Shown here: piece by piece, positions 22,529 to 30,531 of the stretch
Layout: every line of letters starts with the position of its first letter
Position numbering within the stretch: the stretch's first letter is position 1
IMG/VR virus record: IMGVR_UViG_3300032282_004348
Coordinates: 1-31,000 of that record
From: a virus
Strand: one strand, 5' to 3'
DNA: 31,000 nt
Translations under genes and position numbers: made by a program
The notes under the pieces: generated by a model
Seen by the model: the letters and a program-made list of their open reading frames with translations, nothing else
What the model was told of the DNA's origin: nothing
Databases searched by the model: none

Positions 22529-23623
22529 ATGGCAATAACATTTAGTAATGGATTAACCATAGCATCATTTATTAATAATTTATATGATTTTACCACATTT
22601 ACCTTTACCAATGTAAATGTAACAGGATCAAATCCTCCGTTGCTCTCACAATTTTTAGCAAGTTATACGGGGTCAAATAGTTGGACCTCTAACACAGCAT
22701 ACTATACCACACAATCTGGATATCAGGGATATCAATTGTGGACCGTTCCACAAACTGCTACATATGAAATAGAAGTCGCGGGAGCAAGTTCTGGAAAAAA
22801 TACTCAAACGAGTAATAAGTTCAGTAGTGGTTCCAAGATGCGAGCACGATTCGCATTACAACAAAATCAAAAAATTCTTATTGTCGTGGGACAACAATCT
22901 GGTGATTCCAACAACGCAGGGTTCTCTGGTGTTGGTGGTGGTGGTGGAAGTTTTGTTGTTCCTTCTGGGTCAAATAGTGGTTCTATCAATCCAATCATAG
23001 TTGCAGGTGGTGGTGGTGGAAATGGATGGTATACTACCGGAGGAGCACAATCAAGTTCGCAAGCATTTGGTAGAACCACAACCTATGGTGGTAGTTCCTC
23101 GTTTGGAGAACTTGGTGGAACAAATGGATTAGGGGGAAGGTCGCACATAACATCATCTGCTAACTCATATGACGGTGGAGGTGGTGGTGGATTTGCCACC
23201 AGTGTAAGTAGTAGTGGTATGAATGGACTTGGTGTATATGATGGTGGTGTATCATCACCAAGTGGCCAATACGGTGGTGGTGGTAAAGGATTTTGGAGAA
23301 ATCCATCTGGGTCAATTGGTGGATACTTTTCACCACTATACCCACCACCAGCAGCGATACCTGGTGGATTCGGTGGAGGTGGTGGAGCAGGACCAATTTG
23401 TGGAGGTGGAGGTGGAGGATATTCTGGTGGTGCGGGTACAGCAAGAAGTACAACCCCAGTATCAGACGGAGCAGGTGGTGGTGGGTCGTATATTAGTAGT
23501 AGTGGAACAGCTGTTGCAACCTCCGATGGAAATTACGAAACACTATCTACTTTTAGTGGAAGTGCAATAACTACTATTGGATACAATAGCGGTTCTGGAT
23601 ATGTAAAAATAACAAAATTATAA
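22529..23623 (+). CDS. Glycine-rich adhesin-like tail tip protein
   Basis: The 364-residue protein has a short N-terminus (1-70). Then comes a glycine-rich domain: YQLWTVPQTATYEIEVAGASSG (about 70-91), FALQQNQKILIVVGQQSG (about 110-127) and PIIVAGGGGGNG (about 154-165). This order fits the ALK/LTK-type Gly_rich domain family. At least seven oligo-Gly runs follow through residue 330. Glycine-rich loops of this kind form polyglycine-II helical bundles in the phage S16 tip adhesin, gp38. It may therefore be the tip bound to a neighbouring fibre. It starts three bases after the C1q fibre stop. Other-frame ORFs in this region are composition shadows. Confidence 0.78.
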   Translation: MAITFSNGLTIASFINNLYDFTTFTFTNVNVTGSNPPLLSQFLASYTGSNSWTSNTAYYTTQSGYQGYQLWTVPQTATYEIEVAGASSGKNTQTSNKFSSGSKMRARFALQQNQKILIVVGQQSGDSNNAGFSGVGGGGGSFVVPSGSNSGSINPIIVAGGGGGNGWYTTGGAQSSSQAFGRTTTYGGSSSFGELGGTNGLGGRSHITSSANSYDGGGGGGFATSVSSSGMNGLGVYDGGVSSPSGQYGGGGKGFWRNPSGSIGGYFSPLYPPPAAIPGGFGGGGGAGPICGGGGGGYSGGAGTARSTTPVSDGAGGGGSYISSSGTAVATSDGNYETLSTFSGSAITTIGYNSGSGYVKITKL

Positions 23624-23626
23624 TGG

Positions 23627-23634
23627 TATTTATA
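23627..23634 (+). promoter_or_regulatory. Late-promoter-like box TATTTATA close to start
   Basis: The same 8-base motif lies only ten bases before ATG 23645, much nearer than elsewhere. If it is a promoter here, the transcript would have almost no leader; no SD is seen. Confidence 0.3.
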
Positions 23635-23644
23635 CTTTTAATAT

Positions 23645-24409
23645 ATGACACTACTTTTATCTAATAGTAACAATACTGGAAAATTAAATTTTATTAAAGT
23701 TGGAAATGCTGGAAGCTTTTCTGCTACTGTTGCAACTTTTATTGGTGATACTACATCAACACCTACACCATCGGGTTCATCAACCGCAGCGGTATCTGGT
23801 AGTAGCCCATTTACTGGTGGTGGTAATAGTTACGGATTTTTAGGTACTGGTAACTCATCATACTTAGCATATCCTGGAAATAGTGGATTTGCGGTTGGTA
23901 CTGGTGATTTTACTATTGAATGGTTTCAATATGAAACAGATACCACTTCATTTCCTCGTATATTTTCTATCGGAATATATCCCTCCGCACCAATTGCCGT
24001 ATCTATTGAAGGTGGTACATTTTATGTTTGGACAAATGGATCAGCAAACTCATTTGGTTCTGCTGGTACATATAAAAATCAATGGGTACATTTTGCAATA
24101 GTACGAATAGGTACATCGTTAAAAGTATATAAAAATGGCGTACAGATGGGGTCTACCGTGACCAATAGTGCAAATATTGCTAACTCAACAAGTCCAGTAT
24201 ATATTGGTGTGGAATCACCATCACAAGTAAACACAGCATTCGGTGGATATATTACTTCATTTCGATGGGTGAAGGGATTGGGAGTCTACACAGGAACATT
24301 TACTGTACCGACTTCAAAATTGGGACAAACCGCCGGTGCAAATCCATATGGTGGTAGTAATACGCAAGCAATTTCCGCAGGACAGTGTGTTTTATTAATA
24401 AATCCATAA
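23645..24409 (+). CDS. LamG/concanavalin-like fibre or adhesin protein
   Basis: The 254-residue protein has a LamG-like jelly-roll pattern (about 75-225): GDFTIEWFQYETD, a central WVHFAIVRIGTSLKVYKNGVQMGS, then SPVYIGVESP and FGGYITSFRWVKGLGVYTG. Such domains bind sugars and are common at the ends of phage fibres and on surface proteins. The first 70 residues are Ser/Gly/Thr-rich and may form the connection to the tail. No SD is clear before the ATG. It is the third of six fibre-type genes in this cassette. A carbohydrate-binding role is family knowledge; the ligand is unknown. Confidence 0.78.
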   Translation: MTLLLSNSNNTGKLNFIKVGNAGSFSATVATFIGDTTSTPTPSGSSTAAVSGSSPFTGGGNSYGFLGTGNSSYLAYPGNSGFAVGTGDFTIEWFQYETDTTSFPRIFSIGIYPSAPIAVSIEGGTFYVWTNGSANSFGSAGTYKNQWVHFAIVRIGTSLKVYKNGVQMGSTVTNSANIANSTSPVYIGVESPSQVNTAFGGYITSFRWVKGLGVYTGTFTVPTSKLGQTAGANPYGGSNTQAISAGQCVLLINP

Positions 24410-24417
24410 ACACATAA

Positions 24418-24425
24418 TATTTATA
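24418..24425 (+). promoter_or_regulatory. Late-promoter-like box TATTTATA
   Basis: The motif lies 28 bases before ATG 24454, in a 44-base gap. Spacing matches most other copies. Confidence 0.45.
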
Positions 24426-24453
24426 GTTTAATGACATACAAATAGGTAAATAC

Positions 24454-25059
24454 ATGGCAGCAAATCGTTTTATACCATTAGTTAGTAGTCAATCGGGGGC
24501 AGTACCTACTGCAAGCGCATTATTCCCCGGTGAATTGGCACTTAATATTGCGGACGGACGATTATTTACCCGTTCAGGTTCTGCCATTCTATTATTAAAT
24601 GATTTACAAATTCCCGGTGGAGTGGTATCCGCATCGGCACAAGTAATCGGATATATTAGTGGTAGTGATATTGCACCTGCAAAAGTTACATCAAACGAAT
24701 ATAAACTAAATGCTGGTAATGTATCACTCACATTTACAGGATCAGTTAATACTGGTATATTTGGGGCAACCGAGTATGTGATGCCATTCATACCCACTAG
24801 CAGTTTTTGTGCCGCTACGGTAGAATATGTGGCGTCTAGACCAGGAGGGGTTCGTGTGGGTGTACTTTTGGCTGGATGGAGTGGTAGTAACAACACAGTA
24901 ACAGACGTATCAAGTACAGATATTGGAGATACATCGGATATACAATTTTCATTAGTCCAGAATGGTGGATATATGAAATTACGAGTGGAAAGTCTGGGTA
25001 GTGGATCATACCCCTGGACAGTACAGAGTTTATTCAAACTATTCCCAACTTTATCATAA
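24454..25059 (+). CDS. Short tail fibre protein with shared C-terminal tip
   Basis: The 201-residue protein starts with a common fibre-mounting pattern: FIPLVSSQSGAVPTASALFPGELALNIADGRLFTRSGS (about 6-44). The C-terminal half (about 105-201) is a beta-rich domain whose order TDVSSTDIGDTSDIQF...GGYMKLRV...WTVQSLFKLF closely parallels the C-terminus of the next gene (TDVSTNDIGNTAQAIF...GGFIRLKF...WTVKTIIRAL). The two genes therefore share a tip domain on different-length stalks. The function of the tip is unknown; placement suggests host binding. Confidence 0.78.
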   Translation: MAANRFIPLVSSQSGAVPTASALFPGELALNIADGRLFTRSGSAILLLNDLQIPGGVVSASAQVIGYISGSDIAPAKVTSNEYKLNAGNVSLTFTGSVNTGIFGATEYVMPFIPTSSFCAATVEYVASRPGGVRVGVLLAGWSGSNNTVTDVSSTDIGDTSDIQFSLVQNGGYMKLRVESLGSGSYPWTVQSLFKLFPTLS

Positions 25060-25067
25060 TAGTTAAC

Positions 25068-25075
25068 TATTTATA
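25068..25075 (+). promoter_or_regulatory. Late-promoter-like box TATTTATA
   Basis: This copy is preceded by AC (ACTATTTATA) and lies 33 bases before ATG 25109, with GGAGAT near the start. Confidence 0.45.
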
Positions 25076-25108
25076 TTTTAGATACTTAGCACCATTTGGA
25101 GATTCCCC

Positions 25109-27139
25109 ATGGCAAATGAATTTGTAGCAAGACGAGGTATAATAGCCCAATCTGGTGGGGTAAAAATCACTGGATCGTTACTGGTTAGTGGTACGGTAGA
25201 TGCAACAGGATATAATGTAATTGCATCGTCATTTACCGGATCATTTTCTGGTTCAATTGGAACCGCAACGACTGCATCATATGTAAGTCCATCAGGATTA
25301 CCGGCCGGTACAGTATCGGCATCTTCGCAAATTGATTATAATAGTATACAAAACAAATTGAGTGGTGTAGTATCATCATCCACACAGGTTCAACCATTAC
25401 TTCCTGGTGGTACGGTATCTTCGTCTGGACAAGTTACCGCATATCTCCCAACGGGTACCATATCAAGTTCAACACAATTTAATAATTTAACCAGTCCGTT
25501 TACCGGCTCCTTCACAGGATCATTTAAGGGTGATGGATCGGGGTTAACCGGTGTTACAGCAGCAGGTACAGTTTCTTCCTCTGCACAAATTGATATAACA
25601 CAAACTACCGGATATACTACATTTAGTTCATCGTTAGCAACAGTTGATGCAACACAACAAGTATCAATTAATGCATTAAATGCAGCAACCAGTTCTTACG
25701 CGTTACAATCACAACTTGCTGGTGTTGCGTCAAGTAGTAGTCAAGTTAAAGACTATCTACCAACTAATACAGTATCATCATCCACACAATTTAAGACACT
25801 AACAGATCCATTCACGGGTTCATTTACAGGATCATTTACAGGTGATGGTAGTGGATTAACTGGTATTGCCACAGTTCTTAATGTATCTGGTAGTACAGGT
25901 ACAAGTACGGTTAATCTTAAAACACAAGCATTAACTATTAATGGTGGTAATGGTGTTACAACTAGTGCAACAGGACAAACTGTTACCGTTAGTGCACCTG
26001 CAGGTACCGTATCATCATCTACACAGATTGATTATAATTCTATCCAAAATAAATTAAGTGGTGTTGTTTCTTCGTCTACGCAAGTACAAACACTACTACC
26101 AGGTGGTACAGTCAGTAGTTCGGCACAATATCCTGGGTGGGTAACAGCATCATCACAAATTGATATTACACAAACTACTGGTTATTCTACATTTAGTTCG
26201 TCATTATCTACTGTTGATGCAAACCAACAAACAGAAATAAATGCATTAAAGAATGTAACAGGATCATACGCAACAACTGGTTCAAATACATTTACCGCTG
26301 ACCAACGAATTACTGGTTCATTGTACATTAGTCAAAACTTATATGTACAAGGATCTTCCTCCATTAGTTATATTTCACAAAGTACGTTAAATATTGGTAC
26401 CAATGTCATCACCGTTAACACAAATACACCAGCTACACGATTTGGTGGATTGTCGGTAATTGATTCTGGTTCATCACCACAACGCAGTGGGTCATTGTTC
26501 TTTGATTCTATTAATGACCAATGGATATTTGTTCATCAAAATCAAACCAGCCCAACATCATCGCTATTGATAATGGGTCCGGAAACTTACAATAATGTTG
26601 GAAATGAAACAAGTTTAACAACCAATGTTATTCCTAAGTCAGTTAACGCAGAACATATTGGTGATTCACAAATCAGTGATAATGGCGTTACAGTATCTAT
26701 CACTAATGGATTGAATGTTGGTACAAACTTAACTGCATCACAAGCAGATATTACAACGGTTCGCTCAACAACAATTACAGCAACAGGTACGGTAAGTGCA
26801 AGTACCAGTGCATTTATTAACAATGCAATTTATTCTGGTAGTGCAGTTGCAAATATTGTTGGTCCTGTATCAAATCAAGTAGTAGCAACTATTGCAGCAG
26901 CAAGTTGTGATGGTGTACATTTTGATTATGTGGTTAAGGACGGAACTAATTATAGAACGGGTACTGTTATGGTAGTATCAAATGGTACAACAGTAGAATT
27001 TACTGATGTATCAACCAACGATATTGGTAACACAGCACAAGCAATATTTGCTGTTGATATTGTTGGTGGATTTATTCGATTGAAGTTTACTAATACCTCT
27101 GGTACATGGACTGTTAAAACAATAATCAGAGCATTATAA
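25109..27139 (+). CDS. Tail fibre protein with long repeat shaft and shared C-terminal tip
   Basis: The 676-residue protein begins MANEFVARRG, a mount shared with the gene at 27226. The shaft (about 30-390) repeats TGSFTGSF, DGSGLTG, SSSTQ and the block IDYNSIQNKLSGVVSSSTQVQ (twice). About residues 395-500 contain TADQRITGSLYISQNLYVQG and INDQWIFVHQNQ, a form typical of fibre knob-proximal domains. The C-terminal 100 residues match the tip of the gene at 24454. Long Ser/Thr/Gly repeats with hydrophobic spacing suggest a trimeric beta-helical shaft. It is ended by a strong terminator. Confidence 0.8.
   Translation: MANEFVARRGIIAQSGGVKITGSLLVSGTVDATGYNVIASSFTGSFSGSIGTATTASYVSPSGLPAGTVSASSQIDYNSIQNKLSGVVSSSTQVQPLLPGGTVSSSGQVTAYLPTGTISSSTQFNNLTSPFTGSFTGSFKGDGSGLTGVTAAGTVSSSAQIDITQTTGYTTFSSSLATVDATQQVSINALNAATSSYALQSQLAGVASSSSQVKDYLPTNTVSSSTQFKTLTDPFTGSFTGSFTGDGSGLTGIATVLNVSGSTGTSTVNLKTQALTINGGNGVTTSATGQTVTVSAPAGTVSSSTQIDYNSIQNKLSGVVSSSTQVQTLLPGGTVSSSAQYPGWVTASSQIDITQTTGYSTFSSSLSTVDANQQTEINALKNVTGSYATTGSNTFTADQRITGSLYISQNLYVQGSSSISYISQSTLNIGTNVITVNTNTPATRFGGLSVIDSGSSPQRSGSLFFDSINDQWIFVHQNQTSPTSSLLIMGPETYNNVGNETSLTTNVIPKSVNAEHIGDSQISDNGVTVSITNGLNVGTNLTASQADITTVRSTTITATGTVSASTSAFINNAIYSGSAVANIVGPVSNQVVATIAAASCDGVHFDYVVKDGTNYRTGTVMVVSNGTTVEFTDVSTNDIGNTAQAIFAVDIVGGFIRLKFTNTSGTWTVKTIIRAL
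25331..25432 (+). repeat. Fibre shaft repeat, copy 1 (IDYNSIQNKLSGVVSSSTQVQ block)
   Basis: This is an approximately 102-base coding repeat, also at 26027-26128 and 28330-28431, with a partial copy at 30121-30177. Protein identity is higher than DNA identity; many third-codon positions differ. Confidence 0.8.
26027..26128 (+). repeat. Fibre shaft repeat, copy 2
   Basis: This is the second copy of the block beginning attgattata. It lies in the same gene as copy 1, 696 bases further on. Confidence 0.8.
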
Positions 27140-27157
27140 TAAACAATCAATAGTAAC

Positions 27158-27193
27158 GGGGTGGGTACTAATCCTACCCACCCCTATTTTTTT
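27158..27193 (+). terminator. Rho-independent terminator between fibre genes
   Basis: GGGGTGGGTA (27158-27167) pairs perfectly over ten bases with TACCCACCCC (27175-27184), with a 7-base loop and then TA plus seven T (27187-27193). It ends transcripts of the upstream fibre gene. Confidence 0.92.
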
Positions 27194-27225
27194 AAAAACC
27201 TTTGGAAATGTGAAAAAGGGATAAT

Positions 27226-30200
27226 ATGGCAAATGAATTTGTAGCCCGCAAAGGTCTGGTATCCAGCGGGAGTATCAATGTATCTGGTTCAGTTACAGCA
27301 TCGTATTTTAAAGGTGACGGTAGCCAACTTACTAATTTACCATCGGCAACTGTATTAAGCAGTTCTGTCAATATTGATACATACACCTTTAATGGTGACG
27401 GTATTACAACTAACTACATATTATCCCAAAGTTACGACATCAATTCCCTTATAGTATCAGTCGATGGGTTAACCCAAACTAAAAATACTGACTATAATAT
27501 AGCAGCATCAACATTAACATTTGTTGATACTCCTCCATCCGCGTCAAATATATTAATTCGTGCATTAGTTAATGTAACTCAAAATATGACCGGTTCATTT
27601 AGCGGGTCATTTTTTGGTATAATTAGTACATCTAGTTATGCACAAACTGCATCCTATGCACTAAATGCAGGAGCTGGGGCTGGGTTCCCGTATAGTGGAT
27701 CTGCGGTCATTACTGGTTCACTACAAATGGTAAATACCGCAAATCAAGGTGGTATTACAGGATCAGTCAGTGGTGCATTAACGGGTACATTTCCATATAA
27801 CAGTTTAACTAATATTCCAACAGGCATTGTTAGTGGTGCAACGCAAGTTACACCATTACTTCCAACAGGAACAGTATCTAGTTCTGCACAAATAAACAGC
27901 GGATCTTTTACAGGATCATTTAGTGGTTCATTTAATGGAATAAATCTTACCGCTACAAGTGTTACAGCATCAAGATATACAGGATCATTTACTGGATCTA
28001 TATTAGCTAACAATGGTGTGGTATCTGGTGCGGCGCAAATACCCGCATTACTTCCAGCAGGTACAGTGTCATCATCTGCACAAGTTAGTTCCATTACCGC
28101 ATCATTAGCAACTACGGGGTCAAATACATTTGTAGGTACAGAAACTATTAGTGGGTCATTATTACTTAATGCTGATACAATAGTATTCACTGGGTCCATG
28201 TCCGTATCGGGTAGTGTGGCCATTACAGGAACTATTACAGGATCTATTCAAAGTGCATCTGTTGCTACTACGGCATCGTATGTTATTCCTTCCGGATTAC
28301 CAGCAGGGACTGTATCTAGTTCTGGTCAAATTGATTATAATAGTATTCAAAATAAGTTAAGTGGTGTGGTATCATCATCCGCACAGGTGCAACCATTACT
28401 TCCCGCGGGTACGGTATCGTCATCTGCTCAATATCCAGGATGGGTAACCGCATCATCACAGATAGTTGTTCAAAATACCACTGGTATCGCTGCAATAGCA
28501 ACCACAGGGTCAAATATCTTTATCGGTAATCAAACTGTTACAGGTAGTTTGTTTACCAGTGGGTCAAATACGCTTATTGGTAACACAAGATTAACAGGGT
28601 CATTTGGTATCTCTGGTAGTGAAATTGTTCAAGGGTATATACAGTTTGAACCTGTTACCACCAATATTGATACGTCAATTTCCGCATCATACATTTATGT
28701 AAGTGGGTCAACCAAAGACTTATACTTTGCACAAAGTAGTGCGGGATATAGCAACGTAACTCGTTTACGTTGGTTAGAAAGTAATATGTACACTGGTATT
28801 TTACACGGTGGTGTACTGTCATCAACACCTGGGTCAACCACATTTAATATCACTTCTGGTTCTGGTATTGTTGTTACACTTAATGCAAGTACTGGAAGCG
28901 CACCATATCCAACAATTCGATATGTAGAATGGGATACTAAAACTAACATTCCTATTACCTACTCTGGTTCTGGAAAAATTACTTATGTAGGTCTTGATAA
29001 TAGTGGTAATGTTGTTCAACAACTAGCTGTGTGGGGTAGTACCGATATCAACCAATGGGATACGCAAATCTCTCTTGGTGTCGTACTTCATTTAAGTGGA
29101 AGTGTTTCTACTGGTGTCTTTAACTCGCAACAAATCTCATATGGCGGTCCACAAAAAAATGATGACTTTTTACGAGCATTTGGTCCATTAAAAATTTCTG
29201 GTCACACCTTACAAGCAAGTGGAAGCAGCCCAACCCTAAGTATCAAAAAGACGGGTGGTACCTCGTATCGTGAAGGCGCAAATTACGTAATCAATCCAAC
29301 CCATCCATCAACGGTTATTGAAAACGATATTACCGTTTCCAAGATATACCGATATTATATCTCTGGGTCTACACCAGTTATTGACACCGGTGTTGCCGCG
29401 GCAGGATATACCACTATTGATAATACGCAATATGTTGATACAGCAACAGGTTTATTAGCAACGGTTAATTCTAACAATTACAGTATTCAACGTGTATTCT
29501 GGATTCCAAATTCTCCAACGAATGCATTTATCGTCTATTATGGTAACGCACAATATTCAAGTTTACTTAATGCGGTCAATGCAAAGGACAGTGAACCATT
29601 TACCGAAGCACCTAATACGGCACTTAATGCAATCTTCCTTGGATATATTATCGTACAAGGTGGAACCAATCCTGCAAGAGATTTATTAAATTCATCATAT
29701 GCGACCATTATCCCAGGCGGATTGTTCCGTTCAGTTGGTGGTATTGCATCAAGTGGTACGTCACCAGTAGCAACCGCACTTGCATCGTTATCTGATGTTA
29801 GTATTAGTGGTCAATCTACGGGTGATATATTAGTATACAACGGAGCAACTTGGAATAATACCAAATCATTAAATGGTACATATTCACTCACGGGTAGTTT
29901 AGCAACCAATGGTGGTATCACCGCAGTTACCCTTAATGCGACCTCCGTGACCGCATCTCTTTCTGGTAGTGGTGCTGGCATATACGGAGTAAATTATAAT
30001 ACATTAAGTAATATTCCATCGGGTATTGTAAGTAGTTCTACACAAGTCAAGACATTACTTACTGGTGGTACAGTAAGTTCATCAGCACAATACCCAGGAT
30101 GGGTAACATCATCTTCCCAAATTGATTATAATAGTATTCAAAACAAGTTAAGTGGTGTTATTAGTAGCTCTACCCAGTTCAATGCCCTAACAGGTACTTC

Positions 30201-30531
30201 TGCATCATTTGCTACCACGGCATCTGCCGCAACAAGTATTACTTTTACTCCCGCAACGGCATCATTTGCTACCACCGCATCGTACGCATTGACATCAGCA
30301 GGTGGTGGCGGCAGTTCAGTAACAGTCAGTGCTACTGCTCCTGTGGGTCCAAGTGCCGGAAATATGTGGTGGAACTCTACACTTGGAAAAATGTTTATAT
30401 ATTATAATGATGGTGATACAAGTCAGTGGGTAGAAGATATTTCTGCACGCAGTGGAACAAATATAGATTTAGATGGTGGAGTAGCATCCACGACATCATG
30501 GGCACAAACAATTAACTGTGGGACAGCATAA
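27226..30531 (+). CDS. Large tail fibre protein
   Basis: The 1101-residue protein begins MANEFVARKG, like the gene at 25109. Residues about 52-112 form a fibre domain with YTFNGDGITTNYIL, SLIVSVDGLTQTKNTDY and LTFVDTPPSASNILI, known from many phage fibres. A repeat shaft (about 115-480) includes a block almost identical to one in the 19880 gene. A non-repetitive region (about 485-855) holds QQISYGGPQKNDDFLRAFGPLKISG and ALNAIFLGYIIVQGG, probably a folded body or receptor-binding domain. Shaft repeats return, and the end has APVGPSAGNMWWNSTLGKMFIYYNDGD (about 1040-1066), a common fibre C-terminal module. The stop overlaps the next ATG. Confidence 0.83.
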   Translation: MANEFVARKGLVSSGSINVSGSVTASYFKGDGSQLTNLPSATVLSSSVNIDTYTFNGDGITTNYILSQSYDINSLIVSVDGLTQTKNTDYNIAASTLTFVDTPPSASNILIRALVNVTQNMTGSFSGSFFGIISTSSYAQTASYALNAGAGAGFPYSGSAVITGSLQMVNTANQGGITGSVSGALTGTFPYNSLTNIPTGIVSGATQVTPLLPTGTVSSSAQINSGSFTGSFSGSFNGINLTATSVTASRYTGSFTGSILANNGVVSGAAQIPALLPAGTVSSSAQVSSITASLATTGSNTFVGTETISGSLLLNADTIVFTGSMSVSGSVAITGTITGSIQSASVATTASYVIPSGLPAGTVSSSGQIDYNSIQNKLSGVVSSSAQVQPLLPAGTVSSSAQYPGWVTASSQIVVQNTTGIAAIATTGSNIFIGNQTVTGSLFTSGSNTLIGNTRLTGSFGISGSEIVQGYIQFEPVTTNIDTSISASYIYVSGSTKDLYFAQSSAGYSNVTRLRWLESNMYTGILHGGVLSSTPGSTTFNITSGSGIVVTLNASTGSAPYPTIRYVEWDTKTNIPITYSGSGKITYVGLDNSGNVVQQLAVWGSTDINQWDTQISLGVVLHLSGSVSTGVFNSQQISYGGPQKNDDFLRAFGPLKISGHTLQASGSSPTLSIKKTGGTSYREGANYVINPTHPSTVIENDITVSKIYRYYISGSTPVIDTGVAAAGYTTIDNTQYVDTATGLLATVNSNNYSIQRVFWIPNSPTNAFIVYYGNAQYSSLLNAVNAKDSEPFTEAPNTALNAIFLGYIIVQGGTNPARDLLNSSYATIIPGGLFRSVGGIASSGTSPVATALASLSDVSISGQSTGDILVYNGATWNNTKSLNGTYSLTGSLATNGGITAVTLNATSVTASLSGSGAGIYGVNYNTLSNIPSGIVSSSTQVKTLLTGGTVSSSAQYPGWVTSSSQIDYNSIQNKLSGVISSSTQFNALTGTSASFATTASAATSITFTPATASFATTASYALTSAGGGGSSVTVSATAPVGPSAGNMWWNSTLGKMFIYYNDGDTSQWVEDISARSGTNIDLDGGVASTTSWAQTINCGTA
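27631..27765 (+). repeat. Block shared with the fibre gene at 20141-20275
   Basis: This 135-base block encodes SSYAQTASYALNAGAG...GSAVITGSLQMV...GGITGS in both genes at equal length, with scattered, mostly synonymous changes. It suggests duplication or recombination between fibre genes. Confidence 0.8.
28330..28431 (+). repeat. Fibre shaft repeat, copy 3
   Basis: Copy in the 27226 gene of the block at 25331; the translated motif is nearly unchanged. Confidence 0.75.
30121..30177 (+). repeat. Fibre shaft repeat, partial copy 4
   Basis: About the first 57 bases of the block recur near the end of the 27226 gene, encoding IDYNSIQNKLSGVISSSTQ. Confidence 0.75.

Noticed and set aside
22867-23570. 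Several overlapping open frames on both strands in the glycine-rich gene
   Set aside because: They are shadows produced by the GGT/GGA repeats; their products are low-complexity (poly-His/Val or poly-Trp/Arg) with no start signals.
20800-28949. Long minus-strand open frames within the fibre genes
   Set aside because: The repetitive Ser/Thr/Gly codons leave the reverse frames free of stops. They have no SD sites and their products mirror the repeats.
25331-30177. Repeated blocks that might suggest a CRISPR array
   Set aside because: The repeats are coding, unequal in spacing and mutated at third codon positions; they are fibre shaft repeats.
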